A stretch of DNA of 64,000 nucleotides. Source: Verrucomicrobiales bacterium (lineage in GTDB: Bacteria > Verrucomicrobiota > Verrucomicrobiia > Verrucomicrobiales > DEV007). The stretch's first letter is position 1. The number at the start of each line of letters is the position of its first letter. Both the position numbers and the translations under genes were made by a program. Of this stretch, positions 54,501-63,449 are shown piece after piece. Under the pieces are notes generated by a model. It saw nothing but the letters and a program-made list of their open reading frames with translations. It ran no database searches and was not told where the DNA came from. The stretch is taken from NCBI GenBank assembly GCA_016795385.1, contig JAEUHI010000052.1, forward strand, positions 1 through 64,000. The letters are read 5' to 3'.

Positions 54501-57500
54501 ATGAAAAACGCGCTGCTCGCCCTCGTTCTCGCTCTGATCGCCTTCCTCATTCCCGCGACACGGGCGGATGATCGATCCGGGCCGGTCCGCGTCCTTTTCG
54601 TCGGCCATGAGGCCGAACATCACAATTCCGGAGCCTACGCCCCGATGCTGATGCAGGCCCTCGGCCGCGACGGGATCTGGTTCGACTACGTCACCACGCC
54701 AGAGGCCGCCTTTGGCGATGCGGACTTCCTCGCGAACTACGACGCCGTCCTCCTCTACGCGAACCATGAAAAGATCGATCCGGCCCATTGGGAAAACCTG
54801 AAGGCCTTCATCGAGGGCGGCCGTGGTTTCGTGCCGGTGCACTGCGCGAGCTGGTGTTTCCAGAACATCCCGGAGTTCGACCAGGTCGTCGGGGGACGTT
54901 TCGCCCATCACAAGACCGCGGTCTTCCGTCCGAAGACGATCGCGCCCGACCACGAGTCGATCAAGGACGTGCCGGGCTTCGAGGCCTGGGACGAGACCTA
55001 CGTGCACAAAAACCACAACCCGACGGACCGCACCATCCTCCAGGTTCGTGAGGTGGCGGAGAATGACAACATCACCGAACCCGAGCCCTGGACCTGGATC
55101 CGCACGCAGGGGAAAGGCCGCGTTTTCTACACCGCCTCGGGTCATGACGAGCGCGTCTGGAGCCTTCCCGAATTCCATCAACTCCTCAAGCGGGGCATCC
55201 TCTGGAGCATCGGCGACGAACGCCGCGCCACCTATGAGTCCTTTCTCACCCAGAGGGAAACGGAAGAGCGGGTCAAGGATCCGAACGTGGCCAACTACGA
55301 GAAACGCCCCGAGCCGCTCACCTTCCAGAAGCCCTATTCGCCGAAAGGTTCGATGGAGCGCACCCAGGTGCCGGCCGATCTGAAACTTGAGCTCTTCGCG
55401 AGCGACCCCGACATCGGAAAACCCATCGCGATGGCCTGGGACGAACGCGGGCGCTGCTGGCTCGCCGAGACCTCCGACTACCCGCACGAAGTCGTCGAGA
55501 ACGGTGTCGGCGGCGACCGCATCCGCATCTGCGAGGACACCGACGGCGACGGCAAGGCCGACAAATTCACCGTCTTCGCCCAGGGACTCAACATCCCCAC
55601 CGGTCTCGTCTTCAGCAATGGCGGCCTCATCGTTTCGCAACCGCCCCGCTTCCTTTTCCTCAAGGACACCGACGGCGACGACGTCGCGGATGTCCGTGAG
55701 GAAATCATGACCGGCTGGGGCATCGGCGACACCCACGCCCAGGCCAGCAACCTGCACTACGGCTACGACAACTGGCTCCACGGCTCGGTCGGCTACTCGG
55801 GCTTCGCGGGCGAAGTTGGCGGGAAACAGCACGAGTTCAAGATGGGCACTTACCGCTTCAAGCCTGATGGCTCGGCGATCGAGTTTCTCCATCAATTCAC
55901 GAACAATACCTGGGCGCAAAGCCAGAACGAGGCCGGAGACAACTTTGGCGGCACCGCCAACGGAGCGCCGATCTTCTTCGGCGGCATCCCGCAGACCATC
56001 GTGCCCGAGGGAATGCGCGCTCAGACCGCGAAGAAGATCAACCGCGTCGATCTCGCCCACGCCATCACCCCGAACTTCCGCCAGGTCGACGTGATGGGCG
56101 GCTACACCTCCGCCGCCGGTTCGGCCTTCATCCATTCCGACAACCTGCCCGAACGGCTCCAGGGCATGGCCATGGTCACCGAACCGACGATGAAGATCGT
56201 GGCCTTGATGGACGTGCGCCCGGAAGGCGCCGGCTACACCGCCCACGATGCGATGAACCTGCTCGCAAGCACCGACGAATGGACCTCGCCCGTCTACGCC
56301 GAGGTCGGTCCCGATGGTGCGGTCTGGGTGGCCGACTGGCAGAACTTCATCATCCAGCACAATCCCACGCCCACTCCTGACCGCGGCGGCTACGAGGCCA
56401 AGACGGGAGTCGGCGGCGCCCATGAAAATCCCCTGCGCGATCATTCGCGCGGCCGCATCTACCGCGTCGTCTGGGACCAGGCGACCGAACCCAAGGTGAA
56501 GAGCCTCGCCGGAGCCGACACCGCCACGTTGGTGGCAACGTTAGGGTCGGGCGTGCAGCATTGGCGTCTCACCGCGCAGCGTCTCCTCGTCGAAGGGAAA
56601 AAGGCCGACGCGGCTCCCGAACTCGTGAAACTTGTCACTTCGAATGATGGGAACATCGCCGCGATTCACGCGCTCTGGGCCCTCCACGGTCTCGGCCAGC
56701 TCGACGAAAAGACCCACCAGACCGCCCTGCTCGCGAAGGACGCGCGCCTCCGCCGCAATGCGATCCGCGCTCTGGGGAATGATGACGCGGCGACGAAACT
56801 CTACTTCGGCTCCGGCGTCGTCACCGATCCCGACCTCAACACCCGGCTCGCCGCCTTCGTGAAGCTCGCCGAATTTCCGACGACCGGAGAGATCCAGACG
56901 CTGGTGAAACGCCTCGCCACCGACACCGTGACCCAGAAGGACGAATGGCTCACCGAAGCGGTGAAGGTGCTCTCCGCTGTTCACGACGCCGCCCTTTACA
57001 CCGAAGGACCGAACCTGCTCCCCAATCCCGGCATGGAGGAGGTCGGCACCGATGGCTTCCCCGTCGGATGGACTCGCCGCGACTACGGAGGCGAGCCGAA
57101 GAAGGCCGGCAACGAGAGCGCCGAGTGGTCCATCGTCAGCGGCGACAAGATGGTGAAGAGCGGCAAGAACGCCTTCCGCTGCATCACCCGCGCGCCCGCC
57201 GACACGAGCTTCTTTGCGGATGTCGACCTGAAGCCGAACACGAACTACAAGCTCAGTGCCTGGGTCAAGGCCCACGGTTTCAGGAACCCGAGCAGGGTCA
57301 GCCTGAACGACCACATCGGCCGCGCCGAAACCGAGAAGGTGACCCGTCAGTCCGACTGGGTGAAGGTCGAGACCATTTTCAACAGCAAGGACCTCCCCAA
57401 GGCGAGCATCAACCTGCTCCACGTCGCCTGGGGCGACAGCTACTTCGACGATGTCAGCCTCTGCGAGCTGATCCCGGCCGAGGAGAAGGAAGAACTGCTC

Positions 57501-57785
57501 ACCGGCGATCCGAAGCGCGGCGAGGAGATCTTCTGGAAACATCCCGTGGCCGGCTGCGTGAACTGCCACATGCTCGGTGGCAAAGGCAGCCCCGTCGGTC
57601 CGGCCCTTGATGGCATCGCCGCGCGCAAGGACGCCGCCTACATCGCCCAGAGTCTCGTCGATCCCAACGCCGTCCTCGCGGAAAACTACACCGCCACGCC
57701 CGTTTCACCCATGCCGCCGATGGCCCTCATCCTGAAACCGCAGGAACTCGAGGACATCAAGGCGTTCCTGGGCACGCTGAAGTGA
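54501..57785 (+). CDS. ThuA - PVC dehydrogenase - HEAT - beta-sandwich - cytochrome c fusion
   Basis: 1094 residues: signal peptide (1-22), ThuA domain (about 27-240; VLFVGHEAEHHNSGAYAPML, GRGFVPVHCASWCF), a PVC-type membrane-bound dehydrogenase beta-propeller (about 285-640; LELFASDPDIGKPIAMAWDE, WVADWQNFIIQHNPTP), HEAT-like helices (about 660-820), a carbohydrate-binding-type sandwich (about 835-990, LLPNPGMEEVGTDGFPVGWT), and a cytochrome c with CVNCH (1019-1023) and a distal Met in SPMPPM. It fits periplasmic oxidation of sugars with direct electron exit through haem. It starts about 120 bp after the nuclease gene. Confidence 0.88.
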   Translation: MKNALLALVLALIAFLIPATRADDRSGPVRVLFVGHEAEHHNSGAYAPMLMQALGRDGIWFDYVTTPEAAFGDADFLANYDAVLLYANHEKIDPAHWENLKAFIEGGRGFVPVHCASWCFQNIPEFDQVVGGRFAHHKTAVFRPKTIAPDHESIKDVPGFEAWDETYVHKNHNPTDRTILQVREVAENDNITEPEPWTWIRTQGKGRVFYTASGHDERVWSLPEFHQLLKRGILWSIGDERRATYESFLTQRETEERVKDPNVANYEKRPEPLTFQKPYSPKGSMERTQVPADLKLELFASDPDIGKPIAMAWDERGRCWLAETSDYPHEVVENGVGGDRIRICEDTDGDGKADKFTVFAQGLNIPTGLVFSNGGLIVSQPPRFLFLKDTDGDDVADVREEIMTGWGIGDTHAQASNLHYGYDNWLHGSVGYSGFAGEVGGKQHEFKMGTYRFKPDGSAIEFLHQFTNNTWAQSQNEAGDNFGGTANGAPIFFGGIPQTIVPEGMRAQTAKKINRVDLAHAITPNFRQVDVMGGYTSAAGSAFIHSDNLPERLQGMAMVTEPTMKIVALMDVRPEGAGYTAHDAMNLLASTDEWTSPVYAEVGPDGAVWVADWQNFIIQHNPTPTPDRGGYEAKTGVGGAHENPLRDHSRGRIYRVVWDQATEPKVKSLAGADTATLVATLGSGVQHWRLTAQRLLVEGKKADAAPELVKLVTSNDGNIAAIHALWALHGLGQLDEKTHQTALLAKDARLRRNAIRALGNDDAATKLYFGSGVVTDPDLNTRLAAFVKLAEFPTTGEIQTLVKRLATDTVTQKDEWLTEAVKVLSAVHDAALYTEGPNLLPNPGMEEVGTDGFPVGWTRRDYGGEPKKAGNESAEWSIVSGDKMVKSGKNAFRCITRAPADTSFFADVDLKPNTNYKLSAWVKAHGFRNPSRVSLNDHIGRAETEKVTRQSDWVKVETIFNSKDLPKASINLLHVAWGDSYFDDVSLCELIPAEEKEELLTGDPKRGEEIFWKHPVAGCVNCHMLGGKGSPVGPALDGIAARKDAAYIAQSLVDPNAVLAENYTATPVSPMPPMALILKPQELEDIKAFLGTLK

Positions 57786-57814
57786 CAGGGTTGGGTCGTC
57801 GAGTCGACCCTGTC
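57784..57814. terminator. hairpin between convergent genes, same arms as 5011-5040
   Basis: GACAGGGT (57784-57791) pairs with ACCCTGTC (57807-57814) around a GC-rich loop. It overlaps the stop codon of the ThuA-dehydrogenase gene and precedes the end of fpg. No T-run. Confidence 0.45.
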
Positions 57815-57836
57815 CGGTTCCCGTGACCCGTGCCCC

Positions 57837-58643
57837 TCACCCCTGGCACTTCGGGCACCAGCAGGTCGTGCGTCCACGGAGATCCTCGCGCACGAGCAGG
57901 GTCCGACATCCCCGGCGCGGACAGATCCCCCCGTCGCGCCAGCGGTGATTCATCAACCAGGCATCGGAGAGATCACCCCAATCCGTGCCGATGACCCGAA
58001 TCGCCTCGCGGGAGACACGGCGGGTTTCTTTCCAGATGTCGTCGAGACGCTTGTCCTCGAGATCGCCCGCCAACGTGTGCGGCGGAATCCGCATCTGCCA
58101 ACAGATCTCGTCGGCCATCCAGTTCCCGATGCCGGGAAAACCACGCTGATCGAGGAGCAGCGTCTTCAGCGGCGTCTTTGGAAATCGTCGCACGAATTCC
58201 CTCACGCGCTTTTTGGTGAAGCGGGGATCGAGCGGTTGCGGCGGCAATTCCCGCCACCACGCGGGCGGCTCCCCGTCGTCGACGAGGTCGAGACTGAGTT
58301 TGCCAAACATCCGGTAATCGCTGAAGACGAGCGATCGATCGCCAAGATCGAGCACGAGGTGTTCGTGTTTCGCGGGGTCATGACCACCGGGGGCGGTGCG
58401 GAGTTCACCCGACATCCCGAGATGCAGTCCCAGCCAGGCACCGCCGGAAAAGGAGAAGAGCATCTGTTTTCCGTGGGCATGGCTCCGGAGAAAGGTGCGC
58501 CCGCGCAGCCCTTTCTCCACGGCCGCCGAGGGGATGTCGCGGTAGATGCGCGCGGAGGGATGGGTGTGGACCCGGTCGACCTGACCGCCGATTCCGGGAT
58601 CCCACTGCTTGCGGTAATATTCGACTTCGGCGAGTTCGGGCAT
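57837..58643 (-). CDS. Fpg/Nei-family DNA glycosylase
   Basis: 268 residues. The catalytic N-terminus is M-P2-E3-L-A-E-V, the Pro of Fpg/Nei enzymes, with the Lys in HGKQMLF. The helix-two-turn-helix appears as GFPGIGNWMADEICWQM. A C-terminal zinc finger has C241-x4-C246 and C264-x2-C267; the usual first pair is C-x2-C, so the two inserted residues are odd. It removes oxidised bases such as 8-oxoguanine or fapy adducts. LAEVE in place of LPEVE occurs in some branches of the family, so Fpg versus Nei specificity stays open. Confidence 0.88.
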   Translation of the reverse strand: MPELAEVEYYRKQWDPGIGGQVDRVHTHPSARIYRDIPSAAVEKGLRGRTFLRSHAHGKQMLFSFSGGAWLGLHLGMSGELRTAPGGHDPAKHEHLVLDLGDRSLVFSDYRMFGKLSLDLVDDGEPPAWWRELPPQPLDPRFTKKRVREFVRRFPKTPLKTLLLDQRGFPGIGNWMADEICWQMRIPPHTLAGDLEDKRLDDIWKETRRVSREAIRVIGTDWGDLSDAWLMNHRWRDGGICPRRGCRTLLVREDLRGRTTCWCPKCQG

Positions 58644-58762
58644 GACCGATCAAGATACGACCGAAAGGTGATGCCGGGACGGGAATTCACGGCCTCCCGC
58701 CACCCGAAATCGATCCCCAGCAACAAGGTCTGCGCGGCCCATGGGTCGCAGAATAACCTGGC

Positions 58763-58776
58763 ACTTTCGCGAAAGT
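58763..58776. promoter_or_regulatory. 14-bp perfect palindrome upstream of the glycosylase gene
   Basis: ACTTTCGCGAAAGT lies about 120 bp upstream of the glycosylase start, inside the 228-bp gap after the PEP-CTERM gene. It could be an operator, though it matches no regulator site I can name. Confidence 0.35.
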
Positions 58777-58871
58777 TGCAGAGACGGGCTTTGATGATCT
58801 GCGTCACACGAATGTCGATCATTCGCAGAGAACAAGCGCATGCACTTGCGAGCACATGGTCGCTCCGCTGA

Positions 58872-60869
58872 TCACTGCCTCACTTCCATTCCGCTGATCC
58901 GGCTTTTCCGCTTTCGACCTTGCCGCCACCCGACTGCCGAGCCGACCGCGACCAAGGTCAGCCAGGTTGCCGGTTCCGGGACGGCGGTGAGGGTGATCGC
59001 GGTCGGGCCATACTGGATCTGATAGCCTGAGACGATCGCCCCATCGGACAACCCGTTGAAGGTGCCGGTGCGGCTCGCGTATTGGGCGATGGTGTAGGTG
59101 TGGGAAGGCGTGAAGGTGCCGAACCGGGCGAGATCGAGAGAGACATTGTTCAGGGTCAAGGCTCCTCCGATGCTGACGAGGTCCGCGCTGCCATTGACAT
59201 TCTCCACCAGATCGACCAGCCAGGTGACGTGATTGAAAGTGACGTCCGTGACGAAGGTGAGCGTCCCCACGCTCGCCACGACGTCGCCGCTGACGACCCT
59301 GCCGGCGCTGATCCGATCGGTGCCGAGACCACCGTTGATCCCGTTCACCACCGTGGCCCCCGTCGTGCCCGTGCCTCCGAGGGTGGCGCCATCCGCGATC
59401 GCGATCGCCCCGGTCGCCGCTCCCTGGGATCCGTTGATTTCGAGAATGCCGCCATTGAGGTTCGTGGCTCCGGTGTAGGTGTTCGCCCCTGTCAGGATCC
59501 ATCGACCGGTGCCGTTTTTGACGAGCGAGACCACCGCCGGGGAGGCGTTGTTGGAGAGAATTCCGGCGAGCAGGTTTTCGCCTCCATTGCTCCCCGTGAG
59601 GACCAGTGAACGCGCCGCACTACCCGTCCCCGAACTGAGAGCACCGGCATTTGTGAAGCGCAGCGTGCCGCCGCCCGAGCCTGAGGCATCGATCGTCGCG
59701 CCGTTGGTGTTGATCGTGAAAAGACGATCGGTGCTCTGCGGTGTGGCCCCTTCGTAGCGCAAGGTGCCTCCGTTGAACTCCAGCAAACCCACCGTGTTGT
59801 TCGCCGCACCGATGGAACTCGCCTGACCTCCGTTTGCCAGACTCGCCACGACCAAGGTCCCTTGATTGATCCGCGTCGCTCCGGTGAAGCTGCTCGTCGT
59901 GGAGGTGAGGGCCCAGATCGCGGCCCCGAGCTTCGTCAAAGATCCCGCTCCCGTGATCTGCGAGGCGAAGGTGTTGGCGGCGCCCGTGTAGGTGCCCGTG
60001 AATTGGATCGTATGGCTCCCGAAGGATCCGGCGTTGTTGAAATGGATCGCCCCGGTCCCGTTGTTCGCGATCTGCACCACCGGCGTCGTCGTGGCTCCGG
60101 CGGCCGCCTTGAACAAACGATCGGTGGAGCCCCCCGCTCCGGTGTGGGTGAGATGCATCGTGCTGGAAAGTCCACCCACCGTGATGTCGCCGCCGCCCGC
60201 GCCGAAGCTGCTCGCCGTTCCGGCATTCGCCAAGGTGGTGAAGTTCACGTTCGCCTGGCTGATCGAGACCGGGCCGGTGAAAGCGTTCGCCCCGCCGAGA
60301 GTGATGCTGTTGCCAAAGCCTCCCGCCCGGAGCGTCACCGCGCCCCCGCCCGAAATCACGACATTCGAGAGGTTGAGCCCGTTGGTGCTGTTCGTGCTCA
60401 GGAGCAGGGCGCGCCCGTTGGTATCGATCTCGGTGGTGATCGTCGTGGTATTGGCCAAGGTAAAGGTGGCGTCCGCTCCCATCACGATCTTCGCCACGGA
60501 AATCTGATTGGTGCCCGCGGCGGAGACACCTCCCGTGCCGACTTGGAGCGTGCCGCCGCCCGAAAATGTCGTGCCTCCGCTGAACGTGATGCCGGCCAGC
60601 GAATAGCTTCCGCTCAGCTCCGGCTGGAAAGTCACCGGCGTGGCATTGAACAGAGCCTGATCGGTGGTGAGATCATTCACCGGAGCCTGCCCGCCATCCC
60701 AGTTCGCCCCGTCGGTGAAGGAAACGTTCGTGCTCCCATTCCAAGTGACCGTCGCCGCGTCCGCGATCGTTCCGCACGGGAAAAGACACGCCACGAAGCA
60801 AGGAAAACGCCACCCCCCGGGGCGGGTGCCGGTTGTTCCTGTCGTCGAGCCTTGGGACCTCTGATCCAC
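58872..60869 (-). CDS. autotransporter-associated beta-strand repeat protein with PEP-CTERM tail
   Basis: About 665 residues if GTG at 60869 is the start; TTG at 60887 is also possible and no in-frame ATG gives a signal peptide, so the start is uncertain. A hydrophobic stretch (RFPCFVACLFPCGTIADA) acts as signal. The body is Gly/Thr/Asn-rich with repeated beta-strand units such as LTGANTYTGATNLNGGILEI and GSLTKLGAAIWALTS, the autotransporter-associated repeat. The C-terminus is VPEPATW, a membrane helix and KRKSR, the PEP-CTERM sorting signal read by exosortase. A surface or biofilm-matrix protein; divergent from a subtilase. Confidence 0.85.
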   Translation of the reverse strand: MDQRSQGSTTGTTGTRPGGWRFPCFVACLFPCGTIADAATVTWNGSTNVSFTDGANWDGGQAPVNDLTTDQALFNATPVTFQPELSGSYSLAGITFSGGTTFSGGGTLQVGTGGVSAAGTNQISVAKIVMGADATFTLANTTTITTEIDTNGRALLLSTNSTNGLNLSNVVISGGGAVTLRAGGFGNSITLGGANAFTGPVSISQANVNFTTLANAGTASSFGAGGGDITVGGLSSTMHLTHTGAGGSTDRLFKAAAGATTTPVVQIANNGTGAIHFNNAGSFGSHTIQFTGTYTGAANTFASQITGAGSLTKLGAAIWALTSTTSSFTGATRINQGTLVVASLANGGQASSIGAANNTVGLLEFNGGTLRYEGATPQSTDRLFTINTNGATIDASGSGGGTLRFTNAGALSSGTGSAARSLVLTGSNGGENLLAGILSNNASPAVVSLVKNGTGRWILTGANTYTGATNLNGGILEINGSQGAATGAIAIADGATLGGTGTTGATVVNGINGGLGTDRISAGRVVSGDVVASVGTLTFVTDVTFNHVTWLVDLVENVNGSADLVSIGGALTLNNVSLDLARFGTFTPSHTYTIAQYASRTGTFNGLSDGAIVSGYQIQYGPTAITLTAVPEPATWLTLVAVGSAVGWRQGRKRKSRISGMEVRQ

Positions 60870-61007
60870 GGGACGCCATTTGAGCAAATCCCGTTCCAAA
60901 TGCGGGAGCCCGTCTCCTTGCAAACCCCTCGCACCGCACCGATCCGGCAAAGCGGCATTTGCGACTCCGCCCCCTCGCCTGTAGCGTTCTCTTCGGATCC
61001 TCTCAAG

Positions 61008-62351
61008 ATGTCCTCTCGCCCGCGCACCGACCTCCTCCTTTCGATCACCCTGGTGATCAGCGCGTTGGCGATCGGCGGGTGGATGGTGTGGCGTTCCCTC
61101 GAGAGGCCCGATTCCGGAGGTGGCGACGATCCCGGCGTCGTCCGCACGATCGACGCAGCGGGAGATTCCCTTGACCAAATTTCGCCACCAGAAAATCCAC
61201 CGACACTCGCGCCGAATCTTTCCACGGCCGCGCTTGATGCCTTGGCGGATCAACTCGCCCTCCCCCACGCCCGCCCGAACGAGGCCCTCCTCACCTTCGG
61301 CGATCCCGCAGCCCTCGCGAAATTCCTTTCCCGCGCGTCGGAGGCGGGACTCGAGGTGACCGGGCCGTTCGATGGAGCTCTCACCCTGAGGATCGGCTTT
61401 CGATCCTTCGCCGACCTTCGGAATCTTCTCGCGGCACAGGAAGGGGAAAGTCCCGGCCTCAGCGCGAATTTCCATGTGGGCATCCCCGATCTCAAGACTC
61501 CTCCCCCCGCCGGAGGGACCGGCACCGCTCCTTTCGAGTCAGGGCTGTTGCAGTCGCTGGGGATCGAAGCCGGCACCGATCGCAGCACCTGGGGCGCGGG
61601 AGTCACCGTGGCCGTGATCGATTCGGGCATCTCGCCTCATCCCGCTTTTCGCGAGGGACAGATCACCCATCTCGATCTCACCTCGGGCGAGGATGCTTTC
61701 AACACCCACGGCACCGCGATGGCTTCGCTTGTCGCCGGCAGCGCCCCCGGGGCCGAGGGCCTTGCGCCCGGAGCCGATCTTCTCGATTTGCGGATCGCGG
61801 GAAAAGACGGCCTCAGCGACAGCTTCCTCCTCGCCCAAGGCATCCACACGGCGATGGATCGCGGAGCCGATGTCATCAACATCAGCATGGCCACCTATGG
61901 CGACGCCCGGCCTATCGCCGAAGCCATCGCCGAGGCGATCCGGCGCGGAATCACCGTCGTCGCCGCCGTGGGCAACGATGCGGCCGGCACGAAAGCGTGG
62001 CCCGCCGCCTATCCCGGCGTCATCTCCGTCAGCGGTGTCGCCGCCGATGGCAGCCTCGCCTACTTTTCCAACAGCGGACGCCCCACCCTCTCCGCGCCTT
62101 CCGTCGGCGTGCCCTCCGCCTACCACGATGGATCCGCCGCCCTTCTCGCCATCGGCAACGGCACCTCACAGGCCGCCGCCCTCGTCAGTGGAGCCGCCGC
62201 CGCCTTCCGCTCGCGGGGACTCGACGTCCCCACCGCCCTCACCCGCAACGCCCGTCCGGGGTCGGGCAGGAAAGAGGAAATCGGTGCGGGAATTCTCTAC
62301 CTGCCCGCGCTCAACACTTACCGACCGGTCACCAAAGACCGGTCCCGATGA
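61008..62351 (+). CDS. membrane-anchored subtilisin-like serine protease
   Basis: 447 residues from the ATG at 61008, where an N-terminal membrane helix begins (about 9-28). Residues about 85-160 may be a propeptide or inhibitor-like domain. The S8 catalytic triad is Asp205 (VAVIDSG), His234 (NTHGTAMAS) and Ser387 (GNGTSQAA), with the oxyanion Asn323. The C-terminus has no extra domain. It is anchored with the protease outside the cytoplasm. Divergent from the PEP-CTERM protein gene; processing of that protein is possible but unproven. Confidence 0.9.
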   Translation: MSSRPRTDLLLSITLVISALAIGGWMVWRSLERPDSGGGDDPGVVRTIDAAGDSLDQISPPENPPTLAPNLSTAALDALADQLALPHARPNEALLTFGDPAALAKFLSRASEAGLEVTGPFDGALTLRIGFRSFADLRNLLAAQEGESPGLSANFHVGIPDLKTPPPAGGTGTAPFESGLLQSLGIEAGTDRSTWGAGVTVAVIDSGISPHPAFREGQITHLDLTSGEDAFNTHGTAMASLVAGSAPGAEGLAPGADLLDLRIAGKDGLSDSFLLAQGIHTAMDRGADVINISMATYGDARPIAEAIAEAIRRGITVVAAVGNDAAGTKAWPAAYPGVISVSGVAADGSLAYFSNSGRPTLSAPSVGVPSAYHDGSAALLAIGNGTSQAAALVSGAAAAFRSRGLDVPTALTRNARPGSGRKEEIGAGILYLPALNTYRPVTKDRSR

Positions 62352-62363
62352 AACGAGGCCGGC

Positions 62364-63320
62364 TCACCCGGGAAACCGTTGGCCGCCTTCGCCCCGGTGC
62401 ATCTGCCGCTCGGTGAGTCGCGAGACCACCTGCCAGACGAAGACAAGCAGCGGGAGGTTGATGGCCACGGTGACGAGGTCCAACATCACGGCTGCTTCCT
62501 CCATCCCGTTCATCGTGAGCCGGAGGGAGATGTTTCCCATGATGTTCGAAACGATCCAGAAGCCCCACCACGCGGGCAGCAAGGACGGGACCTTCTCCTC
62601 GTCGAAAGTCGTCTGCCACGCCTCTTTCAAGGCATGATAGGGCTTCACGAGATTGGCAAACGGAATGAAATACCAGCCGACCGCCCAACCGGGTGAGATG
62701 GTGTTGAAACGGCCCCCGAAGGCATGAGCATTCGCCACGACCCGATGCGTCCACATCGAGAAAAAGACCGCGGAGAGCACCAGGGAAATCAGGATCACCA
62801 AACCCGTCAACGCCGCGAGCAGATCGGCCGGGGTCAGCACTTCCGGATCACTCTCCGGGGCGAGAAGCTCGATCAGAGGCATGATCGCACCCGATACGGT
62901 CATCGACAGCATCGCGAACTTCGCGAGGGTCGCACGCATTTTGGGTGTTTGATAGGCGTAGCCGTTCAGACGACCGGCCGGCGGTTGGAGCGACGGAGCG
63001 GACCCTTCGCGGAGCCCCTGCACAAAGGCATCCTTGTGCTCGGGAGCGACCGAGACTTCACCATAATGCAGCATCTGGCTCGCCGGCAGGACCCGTCCCG
63101 AAACGGCGCAGGTCGCCATCGCTTCGGACGGGAACGATGACATCCCGCCCCTTTCCGAAAAACCCTCGGGAAACACCGATGAGAGTGGCTGCCAGTTCGG
63201 CAGGCCATCCCGCCAGACCAAGGACTCCGCGGTCAACTCTCCGGCGTCGAGCATTTCCCGGAGACGGACCTCCGTCATCGGTCCCACCTGGATCCCTTCT
63301 TTTGCGGCATACCAATCCAT
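62364..63320 (-). CDS. GYF_2-domain and DUF4328 membrane protein
   Basis: 318 residues from the ATG at 63320, which begins the GYF_2 domain directly (WYAAKEGIQVGPMTEVRLRE, then LPNWQPLSSVF, about 2-55). A linker with CAVSGRVLPASQMLHYGEV follows, then a DUF4328-type membrane region of about five helices (about 130-300) with WTHRVVANAHAFGG and SPGWAVGWYFIPFANLVKPY. GYF_2 domains bind short peptides. Function unknown. It converges on the subtilase gene with 12 bp between and is divergent from the gene at 63450. Confidence 0.8.
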   Translation of the reverse strand: MDWYAAKEGIQVGPMTEVRLREMLDAGELTAESLVWRDGLPNWQPLSSVFPEGFSERGGMSSFPSEAMATCAVSGRVLPASQMLHYGEVSVAPEHKDAFVQGLREGSAPSLQPPAGRLNGYAYQTPKMRATLAKFAMLSMTVSGAIMPLIELLAPESDPEVLTPADLLAALTGLVILISLVLSAVFFSMWTHRVVANAHAFGGRFNTISPGWAVGWYFIPFANLVKPYHALKEAWQTTFDEEKVPSLLPAWWGFWIVSNIMGNISLRLTMNGMEEAAVMLDLVTVAINLPLLVFVWQVVSRLTERQMHRGEGGQRFPG

Positions 63321-63412
63321 GGAAAAGCGGTAGGCGTGCGACGAGTCTCTTGCAACCGCCTTCACCGCCCCGAGCGGATTCTTTGCGCCACCCACGCCCC
63401 TCGCCTCAAGCC

Positions 63413-63441
63413 TTGCCCGATGTCGAAATTCATCGTATAAT
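63413..63441 (+). promoter_or_regulatory. strong sigma70-like promoter with leaderless start
   Basis: TTGCCC (63413-63418), a 17-bp spacer and a consensus TATAAT (63436-63441). The TTG start codon lies 8 bp after the -10 box, at or next to the expected transcription start. Confidence 0.65.
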
Positions 63442-63449
63442 TTCCATAA

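Noticed and set aside
54402..56444. 680-codon minus-strand frame opposite the ThuA-dehydrogenase gene
   Set aside because: Shadow of the plus-strand gene with biased composition and no motif.
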